Source: Antedon mediterranea (taxonomy: Eukaryota > Echinodermata > Crinoidea > Comatulida > Antedonidae). Taken from it: a stretch of 64,000 bases of DNA. The stretch's first letter is position 1, and every line of letters begins with the position of its first letter. Both the position numbers and the translations under genes were made by a program. Below, piece by piece: positions 10,152-21,900 of this stretch. Below the pieces are notes generated by a model. That model was not told where the DNA came from, did no database searches, and was given only the letters and a program-made list of their open reading frames with translations. The stretch covers positions 40,473,795 to 40,537,794 of the forward strand of contig NC_092670.1 in NCBI RefSeq assembly GCF_964355755.1, read 5' to 3'.

Positions 10152-13100
10152 ATGGGATCTAGCCCCAGTAAAGCAGTGACAATAGAACAAGTTTCAAAAC
10201 AAGAATCTAATAAAAACTCTACGATGACGTCTTCTGCTGTAGATAGGCCTAATCGGTTTGAGGCACCTACACGTTATGGAAATACTGAAACAATTACGCC
10301 TAAAAATGCTACTAAACCAGCTACTGTTGACTATGATGATTGGGATGATGGAAGTGAAATGACCAAACTGACGGATGAATTAGACGAACTTTTAGGAATA
10401 CCACTAGACGTAAAAACAAACGCAAGGGTACCGGAACCACTGGGATACCAAGGGGGAAATATTCCAATACGGCCAAAGAAACAAGAACTTGGAAAGGGAA
10501 ATGCTTGGAAGATGCCTGACGAACTTTTAGAAAGGGAATTAAATGCGAGACAGAAGAGGATTTTAGATAAAATGAAAGCATTGATGATTGCATGTGAGGA
10601 AGAGGATGTTGATGTATCACCGTGGATACATTCAATGGCTAACGAAGAGGAGGAGGATGTACAGCAAAATACATCACAACTGGTAGGTTTTAGTCATGGA
10701 CAAATGTACGTGCATGATATTTTATATGGTCAATGTGTTTTTGGTTGAATGTGTTAGGTCTAGGCTAGGGCTAGTACTGACTTAAGTAGGCCTAGGCTAG
10801 TTAGTGTAGGCTTAATATTTCAATATGTAATTTATTGCGTTTGTTTAGTATACCGTACGTGCATGCATTGTTGTTCATGAATGTCAAAACAATTCTACTA
10901 TACATTTTTACTGCAATAACGAATAAGTTTGAGGCAGCCAATCACAATAAACAGTTATTACCCAGAAAGGGCTTCAATTGTTAGAAACCTAGGCCTAGTT
11001 AAAGAAAAAAGAAAATGTAGTTATTGCAGTAACTAAACAGTAGGCCTATAGTAGAATGTTCGACATCGTTCATTCTTTTATTTACGTGAACATGTAATGA
11101 CGGTGTTGGTCAGTAAGTAACAAGTAATTCTAGTGTTTTACAACTAGCACCGCTATTTACTTTTGACCTTTATAAAAAAAACATATTGACACTTGATTAA
11201 TTTGACAACCCCGCACGGTATATACACTGATTATATTCTTAAAACTTGGTTACCACCACTAGGACCCAAAGCAAAGACGTAAGCGCAACGCAAATAATTT
11301 GGACCATCGACAAGCGACAGTTCAAATAAAATCAATCGCTTGTGACGGTCAAATTACTTGCGTTGCACTTAGGTCATTGCGTTGCCTCCTCTTAATGGGA
11401 ACTTCTAAACTATTAAACTAGTTTCACAAAAAAAAAGTGTGAAGTGTCCAAATATGGTAGTGATATGATATCATCATGTCCATATATGGGCACATCACAT
11501 CACATAAAGTTTGATAGCAAAGTGTAGACAGAGCTTTAAAACTAATCCTTTCTTTCAATTTAGGAGGATACGTCTAGGTTTGATACTAGGAAATTTAAAG
11601 AAGCAAATGTTTACAAAAAGGTTAGAGTCCAGTTATAAAAGTTTATTATTAGTCACATTAACATAACCAAGAAAACAAATATTTTATTTTATCAATTAGC
11701 AATATCTTTATGAGCGAGAACAAGTAGGCATACAGACACATAAAATTTATGAGGTGCGCGTAAATAAAATGTCGACTTTACGCGTCTCTTTCATGTGTTT
11801 TCAATATTGAAGATTGAGAACAATTAAAGTACGAAGTGTAGGCCTAAGCCTACTTTAATATAAACCATACGTTATTAATTTCAAGATACTACCTGGAAAA
11901 TGTTCAAACATTAAACCCAAGAAAAATACCAATTTGTAATACTCCTTTGTTACCTAGAAACACGTACCGGTAAGATGCTCCTTTTAAACGTTAATACATG
12001 TTTTATGATCTATCGTAGACGTCGCCATGGTAACAAATGGCGCAGCAAATTGAAACAGAGGTGATTTAGAGATTCTGTACATTATCAGATATTTTTTACG
12101 ACTAACATGTTTTATCGTATTAGTATACCACCCACTGAAACAATGTAAAGTCTTTCCTAGCACTAGATCTTTTAATAACAAATTACTTTCCCACTAAAGC
12201 TTTGTTTCCACTGTCCAGACGCAACTCAATGAGGTAAATAAAACGTAAGCAATTTGACCAATCACACGCGATTGATTTTCCGAACTGTCGCACTTGTGAT
12301 TGGTCACTTCCGTTGCGTTGCGTACTAGTGGAAACCAACCAAGTTTAACCTACTTTCGTGTCTCTTCTATGTATCTACTGACTAATGTTCATTGTTTTTC
12401 TTGTGTTTGCGTTCAATTATCTGTGATAACCATTTGTAGGCCTATAACCTATTCTATTTTGTATATAGTGATTACTTTGCTTTTAAATCAAAAATGTATT
12501 TTTATCTTGCTATATAATTTATGATGACGGCGATTTTCTTGACGATGATGATGATGTAATATTCGTAATAATATCTTTATGATGACGCTATTATTCGTCA
12601 TCTTTTGCGAATGATGCTATTTTATTCTTCCTCTCTTGATGAAAATGATGATGAGAGATTTGTAATGTTTTTGCTGAAAATGATCATGAGAGATTCGTAA
12701 TTTCTTGTTGAAAATGATGATGAGAGATTTGTATTTTTTTTTGCTGAAAATGATCATGAGAGATTCGTAATTTTTTGATGAATTCGTCCGATATTAATAA
12801 TTGATGAGATTAATAAAGGTTTTTCAAAGTAACTACCATCTTTCTCTGTAGGTTGACAACAACTCATCTTCAATATCAGTTAATCGTCTAAGCAGCCACA
12901 AATCACTAGAACAATCATCATCTGCAATGTAAGTGTACGCGCGCGCGTGTTAATTAATATAGTTTCAGTTTTCAGTTTCAGTTTTTATTTTCCAATAAAA
13001 CAAGTGTCATGAATATATAGCAAAAATGGAAGGATGACCAAAAAAGAGCAAAGCTCGTACAGTATTTGGCCACCTTAACAAAATAAGTTGATATATTACG

Positions 13101-13908
13101 GTCACGAGAATAAACATAGGAATTCTTATTGGATTGGAACGTATTACGCTTGCTTTGCTTTAAACTAGACTATTTATGTTTTTCGATTTTTCAATTACAA
13201 TACTTTACGTATGAAAAAAAAAAAAATTATTTACCAATATTAAGTTAAATCGGCGTATAGAACCTAACGAGTTGACCAATGACAGTTCAAATAATCTTGA
13301 AACGATTGATTGTTTGAACTTTCGCTTGTGATTGGTCAAATGACTTGCATTGCACCAGGGAAGAGTTAAATTATAAATTATTAAATAAAATTGTAATTTA
13401 ACTCTTCCCTGATTGCACTTACGTCTTTTCGTTGCAGTGGAAACTTAAGCTTAAGCGTGGTTCCCACTAGCGTCGCAACACAAGGACGTAACGCAACGCA
13501 AGTGAATTGACCAATCACAAGCGATGGCTTATTCGCTTGTGATTGCTAACTGTCTATAACTTCGCTTGTCATTGGTTAAAACGCTTGCGTTGCGTTTACG
13601 TCCTTGCGTTATGTTCTAGTGGGAACCAAGCTTAAAGCTGGTTCCCAGTAGGACGCAACGTGAGAACGTAGACACAGTAGACAAATAATAAGCGACTGTT
13701 CGAATAATTCATCGCTTGTGATTGGTCGCCTCGTTTACATCCTTGCGCGTTGCGTCTGTAGTGGGAGCTTAAGTATCAATGATAATCATAATATATATTT
13801 TATTTTCGTCTCTCTTGCAGACAAGAAAAACCTACAAGTAGACTACCATACAACAGCTCAGAGGAGGCTCTTATGTCAAGCATTGAGAATCAATACACAT
13901 CAAAATAA
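10152..13908 (+). CDS. CYS1: Cystin-1 homologue (ciliary, N-myristoylated)
   Basis: Exons 10152-10682, 11564-11620, 12852-12928 and 13821-13908 join in frame (phases 0, 0, 2) to a 250-residue protein. The start MGSSPSK is a classic N-myristoylation signal (Gly2, Ser6, Lys7), like cystin's MGSGSS start. A middle segment, LTDELDELLGIP, resembles cystin's LLDELLAE. The C-terminus, SSEEALMSSIENQY (residues 234-247), closely matches the cystin end SEEGLMASIEREY. Mammalian cystin is a cilium-associated membrane protein mutated in the cpk mouse kidney disease model. This copy is longer than the roughly 158-residue human protein, mostly through an acidic N-terminal half (DYDDWDD) and a charged helix (LERELNARQKRILDKMKAL). 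The in-frame sequence before 10152 lacks an upstream ATG, so the MGSS start is favoured. Homology is judged from recalled sequence. Confidence 0.75.
11245..11405. mobile_element. Family B foldback element
   Basis: Left half: ACTTGGTTACC..., then CAAAGACGTAAGCGCAACGC, then a GACCATCGACAAGCGA-like core. Right half: the near-inverse CGCTTGTGACGGTCAAAT, then TTGCGTTGC and a degraded GGGAACTTC end. Terminal and internal inversions are visible. It lies in intron 1 of the cystin-like gene, immediately before a family A MITE. Confidence 0.7.
11408..11538. mobile_element. Family A MITE, copy 2
   Basis: ACTATTAAACTAGTTTCAC leads into GTGTCCAAATATGGTAGTGA, TGTCCATATATGGGCACATC, and the right terminus GTGTAGACAGAGCTTT. 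It ends 25 bp before exon 2 of the cystin-like gene, so its tail adjoins the splice-acceptor region. Confidence 0.85.
12021..12034 (+). promoter_or_regulatory. Exact-consensus X-box in a cystin-like gene intron
   Basis: GTCGCCATGGTAAC fits the RFX X-box consensus RYYNYYWWRRNRAC at every position. It is in intron 2 of the cystin-like gene. RFX factors control ciliary genes, so an intronic enhancer is possible; a chance match cannot be excluded. Confidence 0.4.
12198..12345. mobile_element. Family B foldback element
   Basis: CTTTGTTTCCACTGTCCAGA begins the element. An internal GACCAATCACACGCGATTG faces CTTGTGATTGGTCACTTC, and the end GTACTAGTGGAAACCAACC mirrors the start. Two opposed CCAAT boxes are present. 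Intronic in the cystin-like gene. Confidence 0.8.
12636..12775. repeat. Minisatellite, about 45 bp x 3-4
   Basis: Units like GAAAATGATGATGAGAGATT and GAAAATGATCATGAGAGATT alternate, each followed by a (C/T)GTAATTTTT tract. The array lies about 75 bp upstream of exon 3 of the cystin-like gene. Confidence 0.8.
13245..13773. mobile_element. Three adjoining family B foldback elements
   Basis: Three copies lie nearly end to end: about 13245-13452, 13447-13640 and 13634-13773. The middle copy is the best preserved. It has GCGTGGTTCCCACTAGCG at the left and CTAGTGGGAACCAAGCTT at the right, with GACCAATCACAAGCGATG and CGCTTGTCATTGG internally. The first copy carries a nested 56-bp insertion (see 13356-13411). 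The cluster fills intron 3 of the cystin-like gene up to 50 bp before the last exon. Confidence 0.85.
13356..13411. mobile_element. Nested 56-bp hairpin insertion, hAT-like ends
   Basis: CAGGGAAGAGTTAAATTA at the left is the near-perfect reverse complement of TAATTTAACTCTTCCCTG at the right, leaving almost no internal sequence. The flanks ATTGCAC (13349-13355) and ATTGCAC (13412-13418) form a 7-bp target-site duplication. CAGGG...CCCTG termini are typical of hAT-type elements, though those usually make 8-bp duplications. It interrupts one arm of a family B element. Confidence 0.6.
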
Positions 13909-14000
13909 GTAACCATCTCCTATCCAATATTAATGATATCGTACCTCCTATATATCGTATAATTAGTGTAATATAAATTGAGTCTATTAATTATTTATGA

Positions 14001-14006
14001 AATAAA
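14001..14006 (+). terminator. Poly(A) signal of the cystin-like gene
   Basis: AATAAA lies 93 bp after the TAA stop (13906-13908), giving a short 3' UTR. It is the first canonical signal after the stop codon. Confidence 0.6.
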
Positions 14007-14144
14007 AAGGCAACAAATTGTTGTGGTAAGGATGTTTTATTTATAATTATACGTAACTATATTTAATTTTTATAAATTGAATTAAATAATATAAAACATA
14101 AACATACTGCACATTTAACATAATAATATACATTTTGCGAACTC

Positions 14145-14300
14145 AGAGCTGACGCTTGATTCCTCATTAGAGGACACAGCATTTAACCAATCATTCTCAA
14201 CCATCATTCAACTATCGCTTGTGATTGGTTGCTCAAATTATGTGCGTTGCGCGAATATTACGTTGCGCGTACGTCGTTGCTTTGGGAACCGGTTGTAGGT
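14145..14300. mobile_element. Family B foldback element, degraded
   Basis: The core CATTTAACCAATCATTC opposes CGCTTGTGATTGGTTGC. This is followed by TGCGTTGCGCG and a right end TTTGGGAACCGG. The left terminus is poorly preserved. Confidence 0.65.
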
Positions 14301-15466
14301 GAAAACCAAAGCTTTATAAATAGATATGAAATTTAATGATCTAATCGAATTTTATAAAATATAGGTAGGAGTCATTATTGTCCATGTTATTTTGACATAA
14401 TGCATTCTTCGATATATTGTTAAAAACGTTTTGAACATTAATAGATCGATTTAAGGAATGCGTTCTGTTTTTATATTGCACTTAAAGATGAAAGACAACT
14501 TTGCAATAAAAACAATTGATTCAAATAATAAAAATATTATATAGCAATATTGTAAAATCAGTATAATTGAATATTATGAATATCTTGTTATGAACATTGA
14601 TTACAACGTTAATTCTTTGAAATGTAATGTATTCGAAATTAGGTCAGAATGATATAAATAAGTCATTGCACTAGTTAAACTGGTGTTATATTAACTATTA
14701 TTATAATAATTCCAAAAGGATCTCAATGAAAATACAAATAAAATAAGCAAAAAACAAGTAAAAATGGTGAGTAAAAACAGACTACCAGATTCTCTGTATC
14801 TAGATTTTCCCAACATCATAGGAATCTTCCATAATACAACATCACATGTGTTTCACATGTAATCCTAGTATCATAGACTATAACGTAGCCTTTAACATAA
14901 CCTAACATGATACAGGCAACTAACATGATACAGGCAAAACATGTGATAAATATAAGATATTGTATTACCAAATATTTATGATAGGCCTACTGTCATATGG
15001 GGAGAAACAGCACTGAGAATTGGGAGAACAGCCAGAAAAAGTACAGGTCATACTTTCGGAAAACACTACCTAGATTAGGGTAGATAACTATACCTTTTAC
15101 ACCGTTTAATTTAAATTAATCAATAAAACACAAAATATTTTTTTAAAAACAAGGTATGAAATGAGGTCCTTGTAATCATAACAGTTGAATACATTTTCTT
15201 TAAAACAGCCTTTATAGTCAATATATATTATTGCAATGGTAAATAAATTAATAAATATATTTCTATATATATTAATATTCCTGGAATAATGAATTGCTAA
15301 TTTTCTCTAATATATTTATAAGTTATTTATTATTAATATTTATTAAATACAATAGTTTCACCACTTACTAAAATACAGTAAATTACAAATATAGAAAGGT
15401 TTAGCCAGATACCTAATGTCCTAAAACAGTAAACTTACAACAATATATTAATTAAAATTATTCAGC

Positions 15467-15660
15467 AGAAAGTTTGGTTCACACTAGAATGCAAAGCAAA
15501 GACCAATCACAAAGTGCAACACAAGTAATTGACCAATCACAAAGTACAACACAAGTAGTAGACCAATCACAAGCGATGCATTATTTGAACTGTCTGCTAG
15601 TCATTAGCCAACATGGTGTTTACACCCGTTTGTTGCATCCTAGTGGGAATTAAGCTTTAT
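15467..15660. mobile_element. Family B foldback element with duplicated CCAAT segment
   Basis: After AGTTTGGTTCACACTAGAAT the segment GACCAATCACAAAGT[G/A]CAAC occurs twice, then GACCAATCACAAGCGATG. The right end is TTGCATCCTAGTGGGAATTA. The tandem CCAAT segments show local duplication inside the element. Confidence 0.8.
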
Positions 15661-15907
15661 TAACACCCTACAACATTTATTACTTTTTAAATAAGATAAA
15701 AATACCATGGTCCTTTACATTTCATTAGAAACATATAACTTGTCCCCTACATTAGTCTACAACAATTATCTATTGAGCTAATTTCCACCTAATTGAAATA
15801 AAACCTAGCCTACAATGGCCAACATTAGTTAGGGAACCAACATTTGGTAAAGGTGCTAGTGTAGAGCAGGCTTAAGTTTCAGGTGGAAAGTTAGTATGTA
15901 CCAATTA

Positions 15908-18900
15908 TTAAAATTCTGATACTCCGGAATCTTTCTCACGTGAATCAGCAGAACAGTATACTGTATCGTAACTCTCGTACACTGCGAAAACAGCGCTGAG
16001 ACTGCCGGACGTACTTTCTTCTACGATATGACCTTTATCTCTTAACTCGCTAATCACATCCGCAGGAACATCAGCTAAATACAAAAATTTAATTATTAAC
16101 TTTTGGAAAAAAAATATTTAAAAACTACACTATTTTTTTCAATCTGGGATAAAATATGAAGTTTGTAGCATAATGACAACCGAAATGTTAAGAAATTCTC
16201 ACACTCTTTATTCCCTTTGGAAACACAACCTAATTTTTATTTGGCCAATCTTCTGTCTATTTAATTTCAAAGAACATATTGTACTTACACTCAGCAACAA
16301 CAGTATTTGGTTCCAGCGAATGATACACATGATTTCTTTCATTTATTGCATCATTCAAATCTTTTTCCAACGACAGAAACGATATTAAAACTTGAGCGAT
16401 TGCGTCTATGGTATTACTACCAGACTTGCCACCAATAGCCATGTGTGGTTCGCACTTGTCATTCAGGTCCCACACGAGGGACGGCGCTTGAAAAGTCTGA
16501 GGGCGCTTGCCACTTTCTATATTATTAGTCTATGAAAAAAACAAATTTGCATAATACAATAAACATCTATTAAGGTGACTCCTTAGGGACCTAACAAAGT
16601 TTCCACTTAATAGGAGTGTGTCCTGAATAGTGGTTCGGTATGGTGTTAAAATTGCTCCTCCTTCCTCCTCATTTGTAGAGGTTTTGCTATGTTATGGTCC
16701 AGGTGATAAAGAATGACCCCTTAGACTAAGGAAAAAACACTTTTATAAAGAGGGGTGGCCAGATGCTTACAGTTGATTCTAGGAGTCCTGTAGCAGACTT
16801 TCCTTGCCAATAAAATTGATCCATTATATTGTTCAGTATAACACCACCTTCTGTCATTATGCCTGACCCAAAGTCAGAATTTAACGAGCTGAAAAAACAA
16901 CAAACAATTGTAGTATGACTTTCTAATTCTGAAGTAAAGCCTAGTCTAGAATATCAAACTAGTTTGACAAAAAAGTGTTGTGCACAATGACGTCATATAT
17001 GGGCATATCAAATGTTTATGTCACATACAGTTTGATAGTGTGAACATGACAGAGCTTAATACAAATGTAATTAATGTGAAGAAAAAGACCTGTACCCAAT
17101 GCTTGTATGATGATGGGGAGTGTTTGAAGAGACAATCAATAACTTTAGGCTGCAAGTTTACCAAAACTGCCTATATATTCAGTAGGTGAGGCATACAGTT
17201 AAGAAACCATCAGAAAGTTTTGGTTAGAATATGGTTTTCCCAAAAAATGGGAAAAAATTGTTGATGTTCTTTTTTTCTAGGGCGTCAACACTTGTGTGCT
17301 TTGTATGGTGTGTACCCTGGTGTGTGTAAACTCCCGAGTTGTACTAGGTGGTGTGAAAGGGGTATAATACTTATTTTTGGTGAATATGTTGAATACTTAC
17401 TTTGTAATTGACACAAGATCGTTATTACTCTCATCCAACACTGAGATATGTGATGTTCCACTAGCTGACAAACTATTTGCAAACTCAGTATAGAATTCTA
17501 TATCATGTGTGCTGTTTGTACTTATCTGTTCACGAATACCTTCTGCTGTTGAATCGCTATAAATACATAAATAGTTTTTATTTTTGTTAGTTTAATTAGA
17601 ATGCAAATGTGATGATAATTGTCAAACAAATCACCAACTTTGGGCATGTTTTACTATAGGTGGACTTCCAGTTATATGAAACTACTCGCACATCACAAGT
17701 TTGGTGTACTCAGCCATGACTACTGTCAGACCCAAATTCAGGGTACATTTCTTTACCTTGAAATAAACGAGGGGAAATATATACCTTAACACTACTGACA
17801 GCCAACCCGGGGACACCGCAATGGAAGGACGTAAGTCCACCGTTATGATTGGTCAACTCACTTGTTTTGCGCCTACATAGATGTGTTGCAAGTGGGAACT
17901 AAGTTTTAGTGGACAGTATACAATCCTTGATCACAAATATACTACAAGTACGTTCTTTCGTCTGGGTGTAGCTTGTACATACCTTAACATAATATCTGTA
18001 TAATTGTCAACAGAATCCACAAATGATGGGTCTCCTAAATGCAACATCTGTGCCTTTGCAAACTTGATAGCCTATAAATATACACAATAATCATAGAGTG
18101 CTAACTAGGCAACGACTTTTAAAAATGGCTGATGTGTTGGTTAAAAAATATATTAGTATATAAGGCACTTGCACTGATGAAGAGCGAGCATTGCCCAAAA
18201 TCTCTGCTAATTTTTCTGGTTGTTTTACTTTATCCTTTTGATTTAGCTTTTTGCTTATTTTTATTTTGTATCGTGATCCAGCCACTGATACCCACAGCAT
18301 TGTCATTTTTTTTTAAATTTGCCTTTGGATTAGTATATAAGGCAATCTATAATGCCACTACAATAAGATGTCAAAAATTCACCATTTTATTATCGTTTTT
18401 TTTTGTCTTATAATTTGTTTTTAACTTACCTCAATTGTATAATGATACCTGAGTGCCTCGTCAGTGGATGTAGAAAAGTCATAATCATTCAGAATATTCA
18501 AGATAGATAGAAGACCAGGACCACCGCTTGGAGCTGGCGGACTATAGATGGAGTAATCTACAAAGGAAATTAGAACAGTATGAAGAAAAGTATGTTATTG
18601 ATTAATTCAATTCAACTATTTCCGAAAGATGCACTGGGTTCATGTATGTGCTGGATTTATGCCGTTATCTGAGAAGACTTGTTCTACCAACAGAACTAAT
18701 GGTTAAGAAGATCTATGAACCTGTGCCAATATCATGGCTGTGGTTTGGCACTGCTCGGTCACAAAAAATGCATTGGGTTCATTTAAGTACACTCAAGCCA
18801 CACTCAGATTTTAGTTCTTTTTCAAGAAACTTGTCATTCTACCAGAAATAGTTAATTTAGGAGTCCCTTAAACTTGTGCCGATTATGGCTGGGGTCTGCA

Positions 18901-21900
18901 TTGCTCGGTCACTTGACTAAAAAAATGATGTACAACATTGTAAACAAACTTACTGCCATAATCAACTGCAAGTGGAGATGCTTGAAAGACGTTGTATTTA
19001 TCAAAATCATCAGTTTTTATGAGGCCTTCATCAGTCAGCTGAAATGAAAGGATTATAAAACAATTAATGCTTATTTAATTTATTTATTTATTTAACAACA
19101 TCTTTATACAGGATTACACAATCAGGTAAAAGAAAACCTGTGTTGCATTTTGGTCTTAGATACAAATTAATTTGGGGGACAGAAAAAAAAAATTAAGATC
19201 GATACCAAGCTTTGAATGAAGCAATTGTTGTGGAATATTTAATTTCAGTTGGTAGGTTATTCCATATTTTAGCACCTGCAACTTTGAACGATGAGTTCAT
19301 CTTACTAATGGTATAGTAGAGTATTGTTATATTTAGGTGTTGTATTCCACATGTTAAGTGAGTATGAATATAATAATCAGAACTTTATTTTAAAGACTTG
19401 ATTTGTTCATTCAGAATAAAACACTTAAGTCTTGCTAAGACACTCACCGCATTAATGACCTCCGTCATGAACTCATTCCTAAAATACGCTTCAGGACCGA
19501 CCTCTCCAATTTTATCAAGAGTGTCTGCAAGACTTGACAACACCAGTGTCTCTCCAGCTTTTAATGGTGTTCCGTTTGGAGTGTAAATACTTCTCCATTT
19601 TTCAGACATCTGTTCAGCATTGGTGGCATTGATTGCATTAGCTAGAGAAAACAAGAAATATCATTACTGTGACTAACCATGTAGCTGCAAAATAATAGGA
19701 GTATGGTTCTATACGTGTTTGACCGGAGTAATGATGTAAAGCGGCTTTGTCTATTAAGCGCTATATACGACCTAGCTAGCAAACTATGTTATTAAATAGT
19801 GTAGTTTAACTCTAACTTCGTTAATTAAATAGTAAGATAAGGGCGACCATGTTAGCTTTGACTACAGTAGCTCACTAATATTACAAATGTAGTCCAGATC
19901 TTATAGTTGTTGTTTGTGTTATTTTGGTTGGTACTTACATAGAGTTGAAGAAACTGTAAAGCCTTCTCTTGCAAGCTTGGATGCTGGACTAACAAGTTCA
20001 GACCATTTTTTCCTATAAATAATTTACAGTGCCATATTAATAATAATACTAATTTACAATGCAATATAACAGTGCAATAATAATACTAATTTACAGTGCA
20101 ATATGACAGTGCAATAATAATACTAATTTACAATGCAATATGACAGTGCAATAATAATATTAATTTACAGTGTAATATTAATTACAGTGCAATAATAATA
20201 CTAATTTATACTGCAATATTACAGTGCAATAATAATACTATATTACAATGCAATATGACAGTGCAATAATAATACTAATTTACAGTGCAATATTACAGTG
20301 CAATAATAATCCTAATTTACAGTCCAATATTACGGTGCAATAATAATACTAATTTACAGTGCAATATTAATTACAGTGCAATAATAATAATTTGTTGGTT
20401 AAGTTCAACCGGATACCAAAATTGTCTTTAAGGTCACAGTTCCAAAAAGTGACAGATTTATCAAATATGCTTAGCTAAAAAAATACTCTTAACTTTGTCA
20501 ATGATCTTGGTCAGTTTTCAAATTAACCTAAGCACTTATTTTTACATATATATTTATTTAAAATAAATTATAAAGAGTTAAATGAATGCAATAATACATC
20601 TAATGGTAGAGTACAGACTTACTTTCCATAAGCATCATGGGCCACCTGCATACCAAGGAGTTCTCCTGGAACTGCTACTGCTTTTGCACCCTGACAACAA
20701 CAAAGTGAGTTATTTATAACAATTACGGATCATGCCAAAATTATTCAGAAAGGGCAGTGAATTATCTATTTACTTTTTAAAATGAAATTTGTAACAAAAA
20801 TATGTTAAATTTAAAAAACCTTAGTAATAGTATGTCTGAACATCATCATTAAATATATTTTAAACATATAGATCATTAAAACTGGTTTATGTTTGCAGTC
20901 TTCAATTTTCGCACTCCTTAAATTTCAGTGATATTTAGAATGCCATTAATTCACATTATTTTCACAAAATCAATGATGCATAGAATTAAAGGTTGGATAT
21001 GAAACACAAAGTCTGTAAGTAGAGATACTTACATATTTTGCTAAGTCTGCATCACTGGCAAACATATCCTCTGTAGCATCTGAAGGTGCCGTAGCTTGGA
21101 AATCAAACACATTACTGCTTTCGCTGTTGGCTTCATACACCATCATAAAACCACCACTAAACATCATACATAATATAATATTATTCACAAACTATCAACA
21201 ATAAATAAAATCACGCTTTAAAAATATAATCTAATCAGTTCTTTCCTAACATCAATCAGTTTTTAGTCATGTGCAAACGTGACTCTACAGTTGGTTGGTC
21301 GGTGAACAGCTACTGCAGCCATGTATATGGCCTTGTTTTCATTAATTTTTATACTAATTAAGTTTTTGGACAAAAATGTTTTAGTATTTCTTATATATTA
21401 TATTATTTTCGTTTTATTTTTACAACCTATGCTCCCTATATAGTATGATATGTACCCCACTACACCACCCTATATAGTATGATATGTACCCCACTACACC
21501 ACAAAATCCAGAAAACACAGTACCAAATGTTAGTCTTACCCCCCAATTCCACCAGATTGACTATGTACCACCCCAATACAGAACATGGCAGCAATAGCCG
21601 CATCAACTGCAGAGCCTTGGTCTTTTAAGATGTCGCCACCAATATCAGAACACTGCTGAGATCCCGTAGATACTGCTCCTTTAGGTGTAATCTATCAAAA
21701 TATACATTGGATTTTTTAAAAATTGAATAAAAAAAAAATTGAATAAAAAAAAAAACAAAAAAAAAAACCTTTTTTTCACAAAGTAACCATCATAGGACGG
21801 ATAAATTATATCATGCATAAACTATAATTTTCCCATTTTATGCTTAGGGAGTGGAGTAGAGATGCGAGTTACAACCCTGGCACTTAATCAGGGTTGAACC

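Larger units (their letters stand above)
14009..15907. other. Convergent 3' spacer between the cystin-like gene and GGT7
   Basis: This AT-rich spacer separates two genes that converge. It holds two family B elements (about 14145-14300 and 15467-15660) and long AT-only tracts. The GGT7 poly(A) signal was not fixed; TTTATT (AATAAA on the minus strand) at 15656-15661 is one candidate and falls in the end of a family B element. Confidence 0.5.

Noticed and set aside
18642-18851. 69-codon frame in a GGT7 intron
   Set aside because: It lies in a degenerate two-unit non-coding repeat and is not conserved between the two units.
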